Assembly: GCA_050084985.1 (NCBI GenBank)
Contig: JBITNC010000001.1
Location: 201,686,001-201,750,000, forward strand
Reading direction: 5' to 3'
Source: Nageia nagi
Lineage: Eukaryota > Pinophyta
DNA: 64,000 bases
Both the position numbers and the translations under genes were made by a program. Positions 35,478 to 47,199 of the stretch are shown here, in pieces. Position 1 is the first letter of the stretch. Every line of letters begins with the position of its first letter. Below the pieces are notes generated by a model. That model made no database searches, was not told where the DNA came from, and saw nothing but the letters and a program-made list of their open reading frames with translations.

Positions 35478-36110
35478 TTTAGGGTTCAAATTTGATGAAT
35501 ACTACATTCAAATTCCTATTTATATTTGTTCCAAATTTTCCATGAACACATTGGTTAGGGTTTGAATTATCACAAGGTACATTCAAATTACTAATAATAT
35601 TTATTTTGAATTTGCCACAAACACACTTTTTAGGATTCAATTTTGATGAATATTACATTTGAATTTCTATTAATATTTGCTCTAAATATACCACAAACAC
35701 ATTATTTAGGATTCAAATTTGACAAATACTACATTCAAATTCTTATTTACATTTTTTTGAATTTTACAATTTTTTATGTCATGAACACATTATTTAGGAT
35801 TTGAATTTGACAAATACTACATTTGAATTCTTAATCATATTTCTTCCAAATTTTTTAGTTTTTTATATCTAAGAACACATTGTTTAAGATTCAAATTTGA
35901 TGAATACTACATTCAAATTTCTATTCATATTTGTTCCAAAAATTTTTAATCTCCAAGAATATATTATTTAGGATTCAAATTTGACAAATACTACATTTGA
36001 ATTCCTATTCATATTTATTCCAATTTTTTTAGTTTTATATCTCCAAGAATATATTATTTAGGATTCAAATTTGACTATTTTCAAATTTTTATTCATACTT
36101 GTTCTGAATT
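35478..36110 (+). repeat. Tandem array, period about 75-90 bp
   Basis: Eight degenerate units, each with GGATTCAAATTTGA.AATACTACATT.GAATT and an ACACATT or ATATATTATTTAGG end, starting near 35478, 35547, 35632, 35708, 35797, 35887, 35970 and 36060. Unit length varies through indels in a T-rich part. Confidence 0.85.
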
Positions 36111-36139
36111 TCATGCTTTTTTCCATCATGAATGCATAA

Positions 36140-36300
36140 TTTTACATATTCATTCAAATGTTCAAATTATTTCAAAAAGTTCAAATGTTCAAATTAGTTC
36201 AAATTTGTTTCAAGGTTCAAATGTTTCAAATTTCAATGTTTTAAAATTTTCAAATGTTCAAAGGTTCAAAGTTCAAATGTTCAAAATGATTTTTCAACTA
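36140..36300 (+). repeat. TTCAAATG low-complexity tract
   Basis: Irregular tandem TTCAAATG/TTCAAA words. Similar shorter tracts occur at 34290-34440 and 35000-35190. Confidence 0.8.
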
Positions 36301-37296
36301 ATGTCCAACTATCTACACTTGTTGAGCTAAGTATTTTATGCAAAAGACCTAGTCCAACATGGGAAAATGTAGACATTGAAAAATAACACTTTTTGAGTAG
36401 ATATGTTTTATTGCATTGAAATATTTTAATCAATTATTTGATTTACTCCTAATATTTAATTATGAAAAATTAACTATTCAAATATTAAAAAAAGAGCTAA
36501 AGTGACTTAAACACAAAAAAGTGCAAAAGTGGGTATCTAGCAATATTCACTTAAGTTTTCCAAAGAGGTATATAACTCAATGTCAAATTAGAATACTAAA
36601 TTTTGGCTCATTATTGTTTATTCTTACTTATGATTTTTGCTTACATATTGCTCCAAGATTGCTAAGAGGGTTTGAAGCTAGGGTTTTAAGGATTTCTCAA
36701 GGGTTACATGATTTTGGAGGATATTTCACCATTACAATCCAAGGATATTCATGCTACCATACTTGTGGTAATGTTCTTATGAACAATGTCATTTCATATT
36801 GGAAATATACTTGTATATTCAAGTTTTTTGCAAGTTTTGAAGATATTTCATAATGGAAAAGCTTGGATCTATCAAGCCTTATATTCTCACATAATTATTG
36901 TGCATGTAGTATTTTTGATAGGGTAAAATCATCCTAATTTGCATTTCCATCATATAAATTATATTTTTAACTCATATTAGAATTAACATATATTGTAAGC
37001 ATCTATTTAATCTTGTGGAAATCCTTGAATCTCATTGATCCAAGGATCTTTAAATATCTTTCTATTTTAAATAATTTAAGATTTTGAAAGGTTTTTTTGC
37101 ATTAGATATCATATTTTACCATCTAAACGTATAAATATCCATCCAAATTGTTCAAATACACATTACAAATTCTTAAATATCACATAGACATATTCATTTG
37201 CATAATAGGCATACCTATTTTGATTATCTTCATTGATTTGGGGACTAAGGGGATCACTTGCTTTTTGAAGTGGGAAGACTCACTCCATGTTCATTT

Positions 37297-37532
37297 AGGT
37301 GCCTTAAGGGGCCTAAATTGGAGGTCCCCCTACCCACATCAAATGCATTTAGTTTTTTGTTTTTACATTCTTGCAAAGTTTTAACTCATTCTTTACAAAT
37401 TTAACCATAGCTTTATCATGATTTCTACCTAATTCTAGTTAAGAAAAGCATAGTTATGTATTTTGAGGTTTATATGTGAAACTAACTTTTTTGTGCATCT
37501 TAGTACATAATTATCATATATTTTAGGCTACA
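37297..37532 (+). repeat. LTR 3' end, second copy
   Basis: Matches 21112-21328 from CCTTAAGGGGCCTAAATTGG to AGGCTACA, with a 15-base insertion after the first 24 bases. No TGGTGAACCC primer site follows. Instead gag-type sequence starts at once. Confidence 0.7.
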
Positions 37533-39025
37533 AACTTATCATATATGATTGCTATCTTGAAAGATCATTTTAAGATTGGTGTTTTAATTTGCATACATAA
37601 AATATAATATTTTAATCAAAACTTTAGAATCTTTGTCTATTTTATTACACTTGTTTAGCATATATTGGGACATTGTACTTTGATTTCAAATTAATTTTTC
37701 TTTCTTTATCTTTATTATCACCAGACATACACTTTAAACAATAGGCATGAATCCTAAACATAGGAATGGTTGACACTATAGCTCAATATAGAGTTAGGGA
37801 TCAACAAGAATAAAATAAAAATTCCTTCTCTAGGCCAAATACACCATAATATTCATCCTCATCACACACATATAGACCTATATCACTAGTTGATATATCA
37901 TTTTTTCAATCTCTTCAATCACATTCTATGTTTTAAGGCATTCCTCAAATATTAAGAGAATAATTTTCCAATGATCCTTTTATTCAACATCAAATGGCAT
38001 TGCTTTTTGAATAATTTCAAATTCAATAATATCAAAATCAAAATCAAAATCAACAAAGCATACCAACATCTCAAGAACAAAGGGTTATTTGTCATTATAA
38101 TCCAAAATATGATCCACAAGATCACCAACATATAAGCAAAATTGAAAATTTAAGGAACCATTTCTAATTGAATTAAAAACATTAATCCCATCCATGGTTC
38201 CACAACCAATTATTACAACTCATAATCAATCTAATAAAATATAGTAACTATGTTCACAAGTGCCCCTAACCACATTATTATCATAAGAAAATCTTCCTCA
38301 ACATATATCACATGCACAACAAACTAAAATCACCCTTGGAACAAAATCCTATTAACAAAATAAATTTAAACCATCAAGTTCTCCAAGTAATGTTGTGCAA
38401 ACAAATCCAACTATCACACAAAATCAAATTATTTCAATAGGTCAAGGGGTAGATAAAAATTTCAATACCTTGAGGATACCACATCATACATTTCAAAATC
38501 AGTCTCAACAATAATAAGTTGCTATAGTTGTTTAATAAAATCCTTTCAATCAAATATCCCAAAATACCTCTCATATAAAATGTACCTATAAATTCTTGTG
38601 AATGTAGATGAAACCTGATTTGAATTAATGGGAAATTTCCAAAAAAAATGTAAATTAGTAGGTTACTTTTGAATAGTTTTTGAAAATAGATGTAAAAAAT
38701 TGATGAATTTTTTTTCAATTTTAAAAATCTTAGTAAAATTTTAAAAGTAAGAACCAATGAGCATATAAAACTTTATATATACATTGAATGATTGAAATTT
38801 GAGTACAAAGTAGTGTTCCCATCATGGATGATGTATCCTAGATGCACTCAAAACATCATAAGATTTAGATGTAAGGGAAAAGTATAAACTTCTATCCCCA
38901 TTGTTTCTATCATGGAAGATGTCTCCTTTAGATTGTTGAAATCATAGGGCACTAATGAAGACATCCTCCATACCTATGTGGAAGTCAAGAATGAACTAAC
39001 AATGGGGAGTGTTTAGGAATAGAGT
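37533..39025 (+). pseudogene. Ty3/gypsy gag remnant, copy B
   Basis: Co-linear paralogue of copy A (13892-15030 plus 19696-20055) without the inserted element. From the ATG at 37766 it reads MVDTIAQYRVRDQQE, then FFQSLQSHSMF, GIPQILRE, NDPFIQHQM and HYNPKYDPQDHQ, with stops and frameshifts. The empty version of the AACAA target is at 38672-38676 (AATAG here). Similarity to A ends with AATGGGGAGTGTTTAGGAATAG near 39025. Confidence 0.75.
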
Positions 39026-39560
39026 TTTAAAAAAAGATTGGTTATATTATCCTATAAATTAATTAAATAAAAATAGTCATATATGTAATATCTATCATGA
39101 TCAAAAAAATTTGACATAAAATAAAACCATAAATATATTACCTATTGGATAACGACCATATCTGATTTAAATAGTTAGAAATATTGATACATTTTATCTA
39201 TGAATAATTTCTTCTTATTTTGGATAGTATTTCAAAGTAATCTTAATCATTATTTGAAACTCTATCCCCAAACATATTGAAAAGATGCAACTAATTTTCC
39301 TTTGAAACATTGTTTACTTAGCACTATCTAGAAATGAATAAGAGGATGCACTAAAATGAATGATATGTTGATGTTTTATAGAAGGGTATCATACTAGAAT
39401 TATAATTTAATCTAACAAATATACCAAAATTTGATAGAAGATAAGACATTTTATACATGGAAGAGACATATCACATGTATAAGAGACATATCAAATATGG
39501 ATAGGAAATTTCACACATGGAAATGACCACACATGGAAATTTAGAAAATTGTATGCAACC
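39026..39560. other. AT-rich sequence, no gene seen
   Basis: Only a short direct repeat (GGAAGAGACATATCACA / AAGAGACATATCAAA near 39460-39500) stands out. Confidence 0.4.
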
Positions 39561-39589
39561 AGATCGAATGCATTTGATTTGTAACCAAT

Positions 39590-40415
39590 GCATATACAAA
39601 TTGACCCATAGACCAAGCTACAATCTATGCTACATACCAAACTATAACTAAGCTAGCTGTATACCAAGTGCAACTTGGTAGGATGCATTTAGAATGCAAC
39701 TAAGAAGGATGCATTCAAAATACAACCAATATGGATGCATTTAGAATGTAATCAAAATGGATGCATTCAAAATGCAATCAAACTGGATGCATTTAGAATG
39801 CAACTAGGTCAGATGCATTCATAATACAACCAAATTTAGTTGCATACCATGTGTAACTAGGCTAGATATATTTATAATGCAACCAAGCTAGATACATTCC
39901 AAATGCAACCATGATGGATGCATTCAAAGCTTGATTACAGTTTGAATATATCTAACCTGGTTACATTTTGAATGCATTTTACTTGATTGCATTTTGAATG
40001 CATCCAACCCATTTGCATTCTAAATGCATTTAGATTGATAGCAAGTAGAATGCATCTAGTTTGATTTTGTTTTGAATGCATTCAACCCTATTACCTTCTA
40101 AATGTATCTAGCTTGGTTGCATTCAAAATGCATCTAGACTAATTGAATATCAAATGCATTCAACCTAGTTGCATTTAGAATGCAACCAAGATGCATCCTA
40201 AATAAAACCATATTGAATGCATTCAAAATGTAACTAGCCTAGTTTCATTCAAAATGCATCTAACTCAGTTGCATTCTAAATGCATATTGCCCAATTGCAT
40301 TCCAAATACATTCAACCTAGTTGTATTTTGAATGCATCCAAATTAGTTGCATTCTAAATGCAATTAGACTAGTTTTACTTGGTGTGCAGTTGACCCGGTT
40401 GCATTAGATGTATAC
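39590..40415. repeat. Inverted array of about 26-bp repeats
   Basis: More than 25 degenerate monomers. In the left half (to about 39935) units read GGATGCATTCAAAATGCAACCAAACT-like. In the right half (from about 39945) they read TTGGTTGCATTTTGAATGCATCC-like, the reverse complement. Orientation is shown by the CCAA versus TTGG side, because TGCATT...AATGCA is itself nearly palindromic. It ends against the copia integrase remnant. Confidence 0.82.
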
Positions 40416-40489
40416 CTTCTATTAACTTATTTTATGTAATTATTAGAATTTTTAATGTAATATTTTGTAATACCTACGAAATGGTAAGA

Positions 40490-42520
40490 TGTATGTTGGG
40501 AGATCTTCCTATATTCTTATGAGGTGAAGTTGTAAATACTATGATCTACATCTTGAATAGGTTTTGTAGGAAATTAGTTGAAGGAAAAACCCTATATGAG
40601 GCATGGAAGGGAAAGAAACCTAACATCTCTCACTTTAATGTCTTTGGTTGTGATGTTTATGCATTTGTTGTTCTTGAGAAAACAAAGAAACTAGATAAGA
40701 GATATGAAAAGTGCATCTTTTTGGACTATAACAATCAACATAGAGACTACAAACTCTATCTAGCTTCCTCTAGAGAAATCTTTGTGTCGAGGCATGTAAA
40801 GTTCAATAAACTTCCTATATAATCTACTTCTTGTGAGAACCTAGATGATGTTGATGATTCTTCTATTGCACCTAACTGGATGGATGTCAATGTGGATATG
40901 TCACCTTAAGAGTAAAACTCTCCAACATAAAGGATAATAAAAATTATGACCATTAATAAATCTTTATTTACCAAAATTGATAGCAAGAATGATCCCTCAT
41001 CCTTCAAGGAATCTTCAAAGTATGAGTACTGGATGAATGTAATGAATGTGGAGTATGATGCTCTAATGAAAACTCAAACTTGGAATTTGGTTCCTTATCC
41101 CAATAAACTAAATGTGATTAACAATAAATGGATTTACAAGTTCAAATATAATTTAGTTGATGATATTGAGAAATACAAAGCAAGGTTAGTAGCCAAGGGT
41201 TTCGCTCAAAAATATAGAGTTGATTATGAGGAAACCTTTTCTCTAGTGTTAAAGATTTCTACTATCAGGCTAATCCTTACTCTTTCAATAGCTCAAGGAT
41301 GGAAAGCTTTTCAACTTGATTTCAAGAGTGCTTTTCTCAATGGTGACTTGGATGTGGAAATCTACATGAGCTAACTAGAAGGTTTATTGTGGAATGCAAA
41401 GAATCATTTGTTTGCAAGTTAAAAAAAAATTGTATGGACTTAAGCAAGCACCTCAAGCCTACTACAAAAATATTTTAGGATACTTTGAGGATACTAGATT
41501 TTACAAATACTTCTCTAACACTAATCTTTATGTGTTCAATTAAGGACAAGACTTAATCTTAATTCATCTCTATGTGGATGATCCATTAATTATAGGTAAT
41601 AATATAGAAATAATCCAAGAGTGCATATCCAAACTCAAGGCAACTTTTGAAATAATAGATCTTAATCTATTGCACTATAGCTTGATATGCAAGTGTACCA
41701 ATACAAATATTGTACTTATCTTAGTCAATCTAAGTATATATTAGATATCTTACAAAACTTTGGAATGAAAGAGTGAAAACTTGCTACAATTCCAGTCTCT
41801 CATGGAATCACTTTGTCTCTTAGTTCCAATTATCAATTGGTCGATGCTATGACTTACATGTAACTAATTGGTAGTATTATTTATTTGACTATCTCTAGGC
41901 TAGATATTTCCTTTGTCATGAATTTGATGACACTATTTATATAGAAGCCATCTATTGAGCATCTTAATGCAATTAAGCAAATTTTGAGGTATATTGCAGG
42001 CACTAAGGATCTTTCTCTCAAGTATGAAAAGTTTTCCTTGTTTGTTCTCTTAGGATTATCATATTCTAACTATGGGAGAGATAAAGATGATAAAAATCAA
42101 CCTCTTATTATGTGTTTAGCATTGGTTTAGGTGCTATCTCTTAGGCTTCTAAGAAGCAACCTACTACTGCTCTCTCCACCATAGAGGCTAAATATCAAGC
42201 AATATCAATTGTAACCCATGAAGCCATTTGGTTGAGGCATATTATAAAAGAAATTAGGTATGAGCAAGTTTTTCCATATCAAATTTCTTTAGATAATCAA
42301 TCAGCTATTACTTTGTCAAAGAATCTTATTTTTCATTAGAGAAAAAAGCATGTAGAAATCCAAACCTACTTTATCAAGGAGAAGGTTTTGGATGGTCTTT
42401 TACATTTATAGTGTTTTACAGTAGTCCTAAAATCTATTGATTTGTTCATAAAGCCCCTTCCTGAATCCCAATTCTATAAGCTCAAGGATTTTATTAGGTT
42501 GGTAAATTTTTCCTCAAGAG
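40490..42520 (+). pseudogene. Ty1/copia pol remnant (IN end, RT, RNase H)
   Basis: Order integrase, RT, RNase H identifies a copia-type pol. The integrase C-terminal region reads MLGDLPIFL, stop, GEVVNTMIYILNRF, TLYEAWKGKKPNISHFNVFG and CIFLDYNNQHRDYKLYL (40493-40822). RT follows with WNLVPYPNKLNVINNKWIYK, YKARLVAKGFAQKYRVDYEE and QLDFKSAFLNGDLDVEIYM (40946-41374). After a frameshift LYVDDPLI (about 41570) gives the catalytic YVDD. LVGS-type and RLDISFVMNL, LRYIAGTKDLSLKY and SNYGRD mark the RT end and RNase H (41870-42080). Stops and frameshifts are common. Gag, protease and most of the integrase are absent. An AGAGGGAG purine tract lies at 42520. Confidence 0.92.
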
Positions 42521-42689
42521 GGAGTAAAGGTTGAATTCTTGTTGAATTCATATATATTGTATTTACTTCCTTCTTAATAAAGTTGTTGAGCACTTTGTTT
42601 TGTATGTATACTTTGATTATATATTTCTCATACACTAGGTGACTATAATTATTATCTTGGCATATTCATGATGGCTTATAATGTATTAT

Positions 42690-42875
42690 AAATCCAAGCA
42701 CATTATATCAAAGAGCAAGTTCTTGATGGAACAATTGCAAATCTATTCATCTAACTTTGCCTCTCTCTATATTCATTCACTAGACCATTTCAAAAACTTT
42801 GTTATGCACACTTTGAAAGTTTCTTGTGGTTAGTGAAGTGGTCCTCAAAGGGGAGTAAAATTTAAAGTCCTATGT
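42690..42875 (+). pseudogene. Second copia RNase H C-terminal fragment
   Basis: HYIKEQVLDGTIANLFI resembles the HFIREQV.DG.I end of copia RNase H. It is followed by a decayed tail and a CAAAGGGGAG purine tract at 42847. A similar purine tract ends the remnant just upstream, so two copia 3' ends lie side by side. Confidence 0.6.
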
Positions 42876-43649
42876 TGAATTCGTATTTGTGAGGACAACT
42901 TCATTTCTAGGAGGATATTTTATTGTATAGTGTTTATCTTAATGTACACCTTTGTGGTTATTTCTCTTTGTGTGAGGAACTATTTTTTGAGAAGATAATG
43001 TACACCTTCATGGTTAGTTTGCTTTTTGTGAGGAACTCATGGTACATATTGGTTTTTGCTAGAACTATCTCAGTTATCACTATGTGAAGAATCAATATAT
43101 GCCTTTTGATACTATTTGGTGGGGGATTTGTATGCGCTTAAGCTCCATTTTTGAAGTTGATCAACACATGATATACAATTGGAAAGCAAAGATATGCTAT
43201 AGATTTAGAGTTAGAATATGTAGGAAGATATCTTATAAGAGAGGTACTTGAGAATAGGAATATCTTGGTTAGTGGATATAATCCCAAGGAGGGAGGAACC
43301 ACTTTACATCTTGTGTTCATTGTGATATTAGCTTGTGTTATTATGCTATTATGTTAATGTTGTGAGTGCCTTCTTGAGATCTTGGTAGATTAAAAATTAA
43401 TTCAAAAATGGTTGATTTCATCAGTAATCAAGAGAATTAATTGTTGTGTATAACCACATGAATACAATAATGCCATATGTCCTAATCAAATCTATCATTA
43501 ATATGACCCCTATATATATGCTTTCAATTGTAAATTAGTTCATTTAATGTATTTAGAAGGGATGTGAGAGTTATTTGCAAAGAGGATAATGTTAACAGTA
43601 GGTTGAGGGTTAAGTACATAATTAAAAGGGAATATATGATCAAATAATT
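42876..43649. other. No gene seen; possible decayed copia LTR
   Basis: Contains two AATGTACACCTT(T/C)(G/A)TGGTTA repeats (about 42940 and 43000), each close to GTGAGGAACT. These may be LTR remnants, but no pair of boundaries was found. Confidence 0.35.
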
Positions 43650-44101
43650 AAGCAATGGTGAGTAGATACAATAGATATAGATCTAGGAAAAAGGGTATTG
43701 ACTTCAAGTATAACCCAACCAGTGATTTGATTCTTCTATTGGATCAAATGGATGAATAAAGCAAGAAATAGGTGTATGATTCAAGTTTAAATGAATTGAT
43801 CTACATGCTTGAGCTTCTTATTGGTAATGCACCATTAAAAAATATTCTCAAAAGCTACAATGTCAACACTAATTTGATGACTATGATACAAAAGAAGAGG
43901 AATTTCACTTTCTCCTTCAACATTGATGACATAGCTCACTTAACTAACTTTCTATTTCAAGGAGTGAAGCTCATGCATTTGGGTATACTCATGAACAACA
44001 ATGATAAATGTTATCTTAAGGAGTATTATAATGTGAATTTATATTTCTTACAAGGTGTCACTAAACCAAAAATAGGCTTTGGGGAAAGAAATTTAAGGTG
44101 A
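43650..44101 (+). pseudogene. Unidentified reading frame with two stops
   Basis: One frame reads almost continuously from about 43660: GIDFKYNPTSDLILLLDQMD, two in-frame stops near 43755-43771, then 109 open codons with LNELIYMLELLIGNAPLKN and RNFTFSFNIDDIAHLTNFLF. It ends KPKIGFGERNLR. Codon-like structure and a lack of low complexity suggest a real coding ancestor. I do not recognise the family. It lies between a copia remnant and the PPR fragments and could be part of either a transposon or a host gene. Confidence 0.45.
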
Positions 44102-44439
44102 TTTTATTGTGATTATTTTCAACAGCCCTAATTTTTTATTTTAGTGGTGGTTTCTGAGGGGTGGATTTTCCTCATCCCAAAAGAACTAGATGAGATGGCT
44201 AAAAATTATCTCTTTTTGAAACCAAAAAAAGGACATGTAAGGGAATATTTTCAACATTCAAGATATTTTGAGCTAAGGGATTAGAAGGAGAGGGGTATTT
44301 TCTATATTGGTGAGATGAGAGAGGAGAGGAAGACCCAAAGAGAGGAGATTTAGTGATACCAGATGAGAGAATACTTAGTGAGAACAAATGATGGGAAATG
44401 TATTTTTCTAATAGGTGCAAGTAGTTATTTCATTTTGTG
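44102..44439. other. GA-rich stretch, no gene seen
   Basis: Plus strand has purine-rich AGAGGAGAGGAAGACC sequence (44320-44350), similar in feel to 48180-48290. Nothing codable is recognised. Confidence 0.3.
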
Positions 44440-46965
44440 ACCTTGAAAGCTTGTAGTATTCTTTTACATTCTACATATATGTTCATGCTTTATATTATTT
44501 TGCATTCTTTTAGAAAATATATGAATTATACAAACATTGCAAACCATGAAATTGTATTTGCATCATGCATTTTCTCAAAATTATCCCACATATTTCATAT
44601 AAATCTTGATTCTTGTTTTATTCTTTCACATGTTTCATATATCTATGACACTTTAGAAAACCCATTTTGTATATCATGCAATAATTGTAGACTATGAAAC
44701 TTTATTTTTGTTATGCATCTTGTCAAACAAACCCATAACATTTGATTTACAAGCACCAAGTTGACACATCCACACATCTAATTCAGGGTTTATGGGTATT
44801 TTGGTAGTGAATTTCAAATCTCCCATAGCCTACACAAACCACAACAATCTATTTACAAGATTCAAGGTTTATGGGTATTTTGCCAATGAAGTTAAAAGCT
44901 TCCTTGAGATAACCTTCTCGAATCAAAGCATTTGATTTTCAAGCACTAAGTAGACATATGCACACATCCAATTCAAGGTTTATGGGTATTTTGGAAGTGA
45001 AGTTCAAAGCTCCCTCAAGATAGCCTGTATAGATCATAATATTCAATTTACAAGCACCAAGTAGACATATGCACACACCCAATTCAAGATTTATGGGTAT
45101 TTTGAAATTAAAGTTCAAATCTCACTCAAGATATCTTACATGGATAAACATGTAAAGAATGCATGTATAATTATTAACCCTATGATTGTAAGATATGCAT
45201 AAAAATAAAAGCCTTGTAGAGAATTTTAAGCAAATATAATTATCAAGTGTAAAACTAGCTACATGATGAAATACTATACTTTAAGAAAGTGTCAAAAACC
45301 ACTCCAAAAGTGGTAAGTTGGTAAAAACAAGCTTATAATACTTAACAACTATTCTAACTAGAAATTTAAATGCTATTTAATCTTACATATATAATAAGCA
45401 CAATAATATATAAAGGTTGGATGTATCTCCCCCATGAAACTGTGAATGCATCATGCATCTTGTTAAATAATTCTTTGAACTTATGTGTTCTTCCATATTT
45501 TACATACATGCCTATCATTGCATTCACAGTAATAACATTTTATGGAAATCCATTTTTAGTTACTCTTTTATAGATGTCCATACCTTGATCTAGAGCTCCC
45601 ATGGTGGCATATGGTAGAAGAATGATACATCCCGAGAATAATGCAATAAGGGCCACTTATGCTCTTAAAGTATTTTCAGCCTTCATCCACTAGATCTACA
45701 TGATTGCATGCAAGTATAACACATACAAATTTTTATATATGCAAGTAGAACACATGTAAAGATTTTTCTTGGTAGTTTTGTTCTTTCTTAAGAGCCTTTT
45801 TTATTTTTCACAAAAAAATATTCTTAGTAAAGTACAAAATATAGCTTGCAAGATATTATTGAAATATGTTGACACTATACTTGCATCATGCATCTTAGTA
45901 AACAATTCCCAAGCATTATGTTTTTTACCAACTTATCACTTTTGGATTAGTTTTTGACATTTGGAAAATTTTTGGGTTGAACAGTTGCTTTCCTTCTCTA
46001 AGCCAATTTTTGGATCATATGGTATTGTATTTAAATAATTTCATATTACATGTTGAATAGTTACTTTCCTTCTCCAAGACAATTTTTGGATCATATGTAT
46101 TTAAATTATTTCATATCATGTGAAATAATTCTTGAGCCTTATGTACTATTTCACATTTTGCATACATGTCTATCAGGGTAGTCAGGACCATAATATATTC
46201 AAGGCAAAATCATTTTCAACTACTCTTTGATGGATGTCCATACCTTCTTCTAGAGATTTCATTATATATATATATATAAGAACACATACACATGTTTATA
46301 TATGAAAGTAGAACAAATACATAGGTTTCCCATGCTATTAAAGTTTTATTCAACTATATTTTATGCTCTATTGAGAGCCTTTTTTGTTTCTCAGTCAAAT
46401 AACAAGAAATAAAAAAATGGTTCTTGAAAAAGAACATAATATAACTTGCAAGACCTTCTTGCAAGATATTGAAATTGTTCTTGCATCATTCATCTTGTTA
46501 AAAATTCTTGGGTGTTGTATTTTTTGCCAACTTATCACTTTTAGATCAATTTTTGATACTTAGAAAATATCTATTTTGAAAGGTTTATTTACTTCTCCAA
46601 GATAGTTTTTGGATCATATGGTATTGTATTTAAATCATTTCATATCACATCATGCAACTTGTGAAATAATTATTGGGCCTTTCATATTATTCCAAATTTT
46701 GCATACATGTCTATCAGGGTAGTAAGAACCATAATATTCAAGGAAAAATCATTTTCAACTACTCTTTGATGGGTATCCGTACCTTCTTCTAGAGATCCCA
46801 TTTGCATACATTTTTATGGGCCTTGATTATTGTTTGACACTTTACATACATGTCTTTCTAAGAATTCAAAACCACACCATTCAATTTACAAAGCACCAAG
46901 TAGACACATACACACACCCAATTCAGGGTTTATGGGTCTTTGGGCATCTAATATCAATCACAATG
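44440..46965 (-). pseudogene. PPR-protein pseudogene cluster
   Basis: Minus strand fragments of plant pentatricopeptide-repeat proteins (PLS/E class, organelle RNA-binding). Clearest pieces: MQMGSLEEGTDTHQRVVEND then NIMVLTTLIDMYAKFGII (about 46808-46650); SLEEGMDIHQRVVEND and LIDMYAKCEIVHKAQELFH (about 46255-46110); MGALDQGMDIYKRVTKNGF and VNAMIGMYVKYGRTHKFKEL (about 45610-45490). HNAWELFTKMHDASIVS is at about 45920-45870. E-motif-like LEGALNFTSKIPINLELDVC...LLGAC occurs in three or four copies at 44750-45140 and once at 46870-46960. Stops and frameshifts separate the pieces. Unit order looks duplicated and shuffled, so this is at least two dead gene copies. Confidence 0.88.
46261..46280 (+). 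repeat. Short TA microsatellite
   Basis: AT-only dinucleotide run within the PPR remnant. Confidence 0.8.
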
Positions 46966-47024
46966 AGCCTGATTATGATGTTGGCCATGGGCTCCCAAAG
47001 GATGGCCCAATGGAAATGATCAAT

Positions 47025-47038
47025 ACATACATACATAT

Positions 47039-47089
<51 letters not shown>

Positions 47090-47106
47090 ATATATACATA
47101 CATATA

Positions 47107-47196
<90 letters not shown>
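47025..47196 (+). repeat. Compound microsatellite (TACA/TA/TATG/TG)
   Basis: Starts as TACATACATA, passes through about 50 bases of TA, then TATG tetramers, and ends in about 50 bases of TG. The long Tyr-Ile and His-Thr open frames on both strands are translations of this repeat. Confidence 0.97.

Positions 47197-47199
<3 letters not shown>

Larger units (their letters stand above)
34540..37532 (+). repeat. LTR-like block of an older gypsy element
   Basis: Sequence after the purine tract up to the TTTTAGGCTACA end. Part of it (ATTGATTCATG.TTGGGATA near 34818) is shared with 60592, and the last 235 bases with 21112-21328. It holds a tandem array and TTCAAAT-rich runs. A 3-kb LTR is long but not unknown in plants. 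The left boundary is not proven. Confidence 0.45.

Noticed and set aside
38434-38757. 107-codon open frame on the minus strand
   Set aside because: It is antisense to gag copy B, which is the recognisable coding ancestor here.
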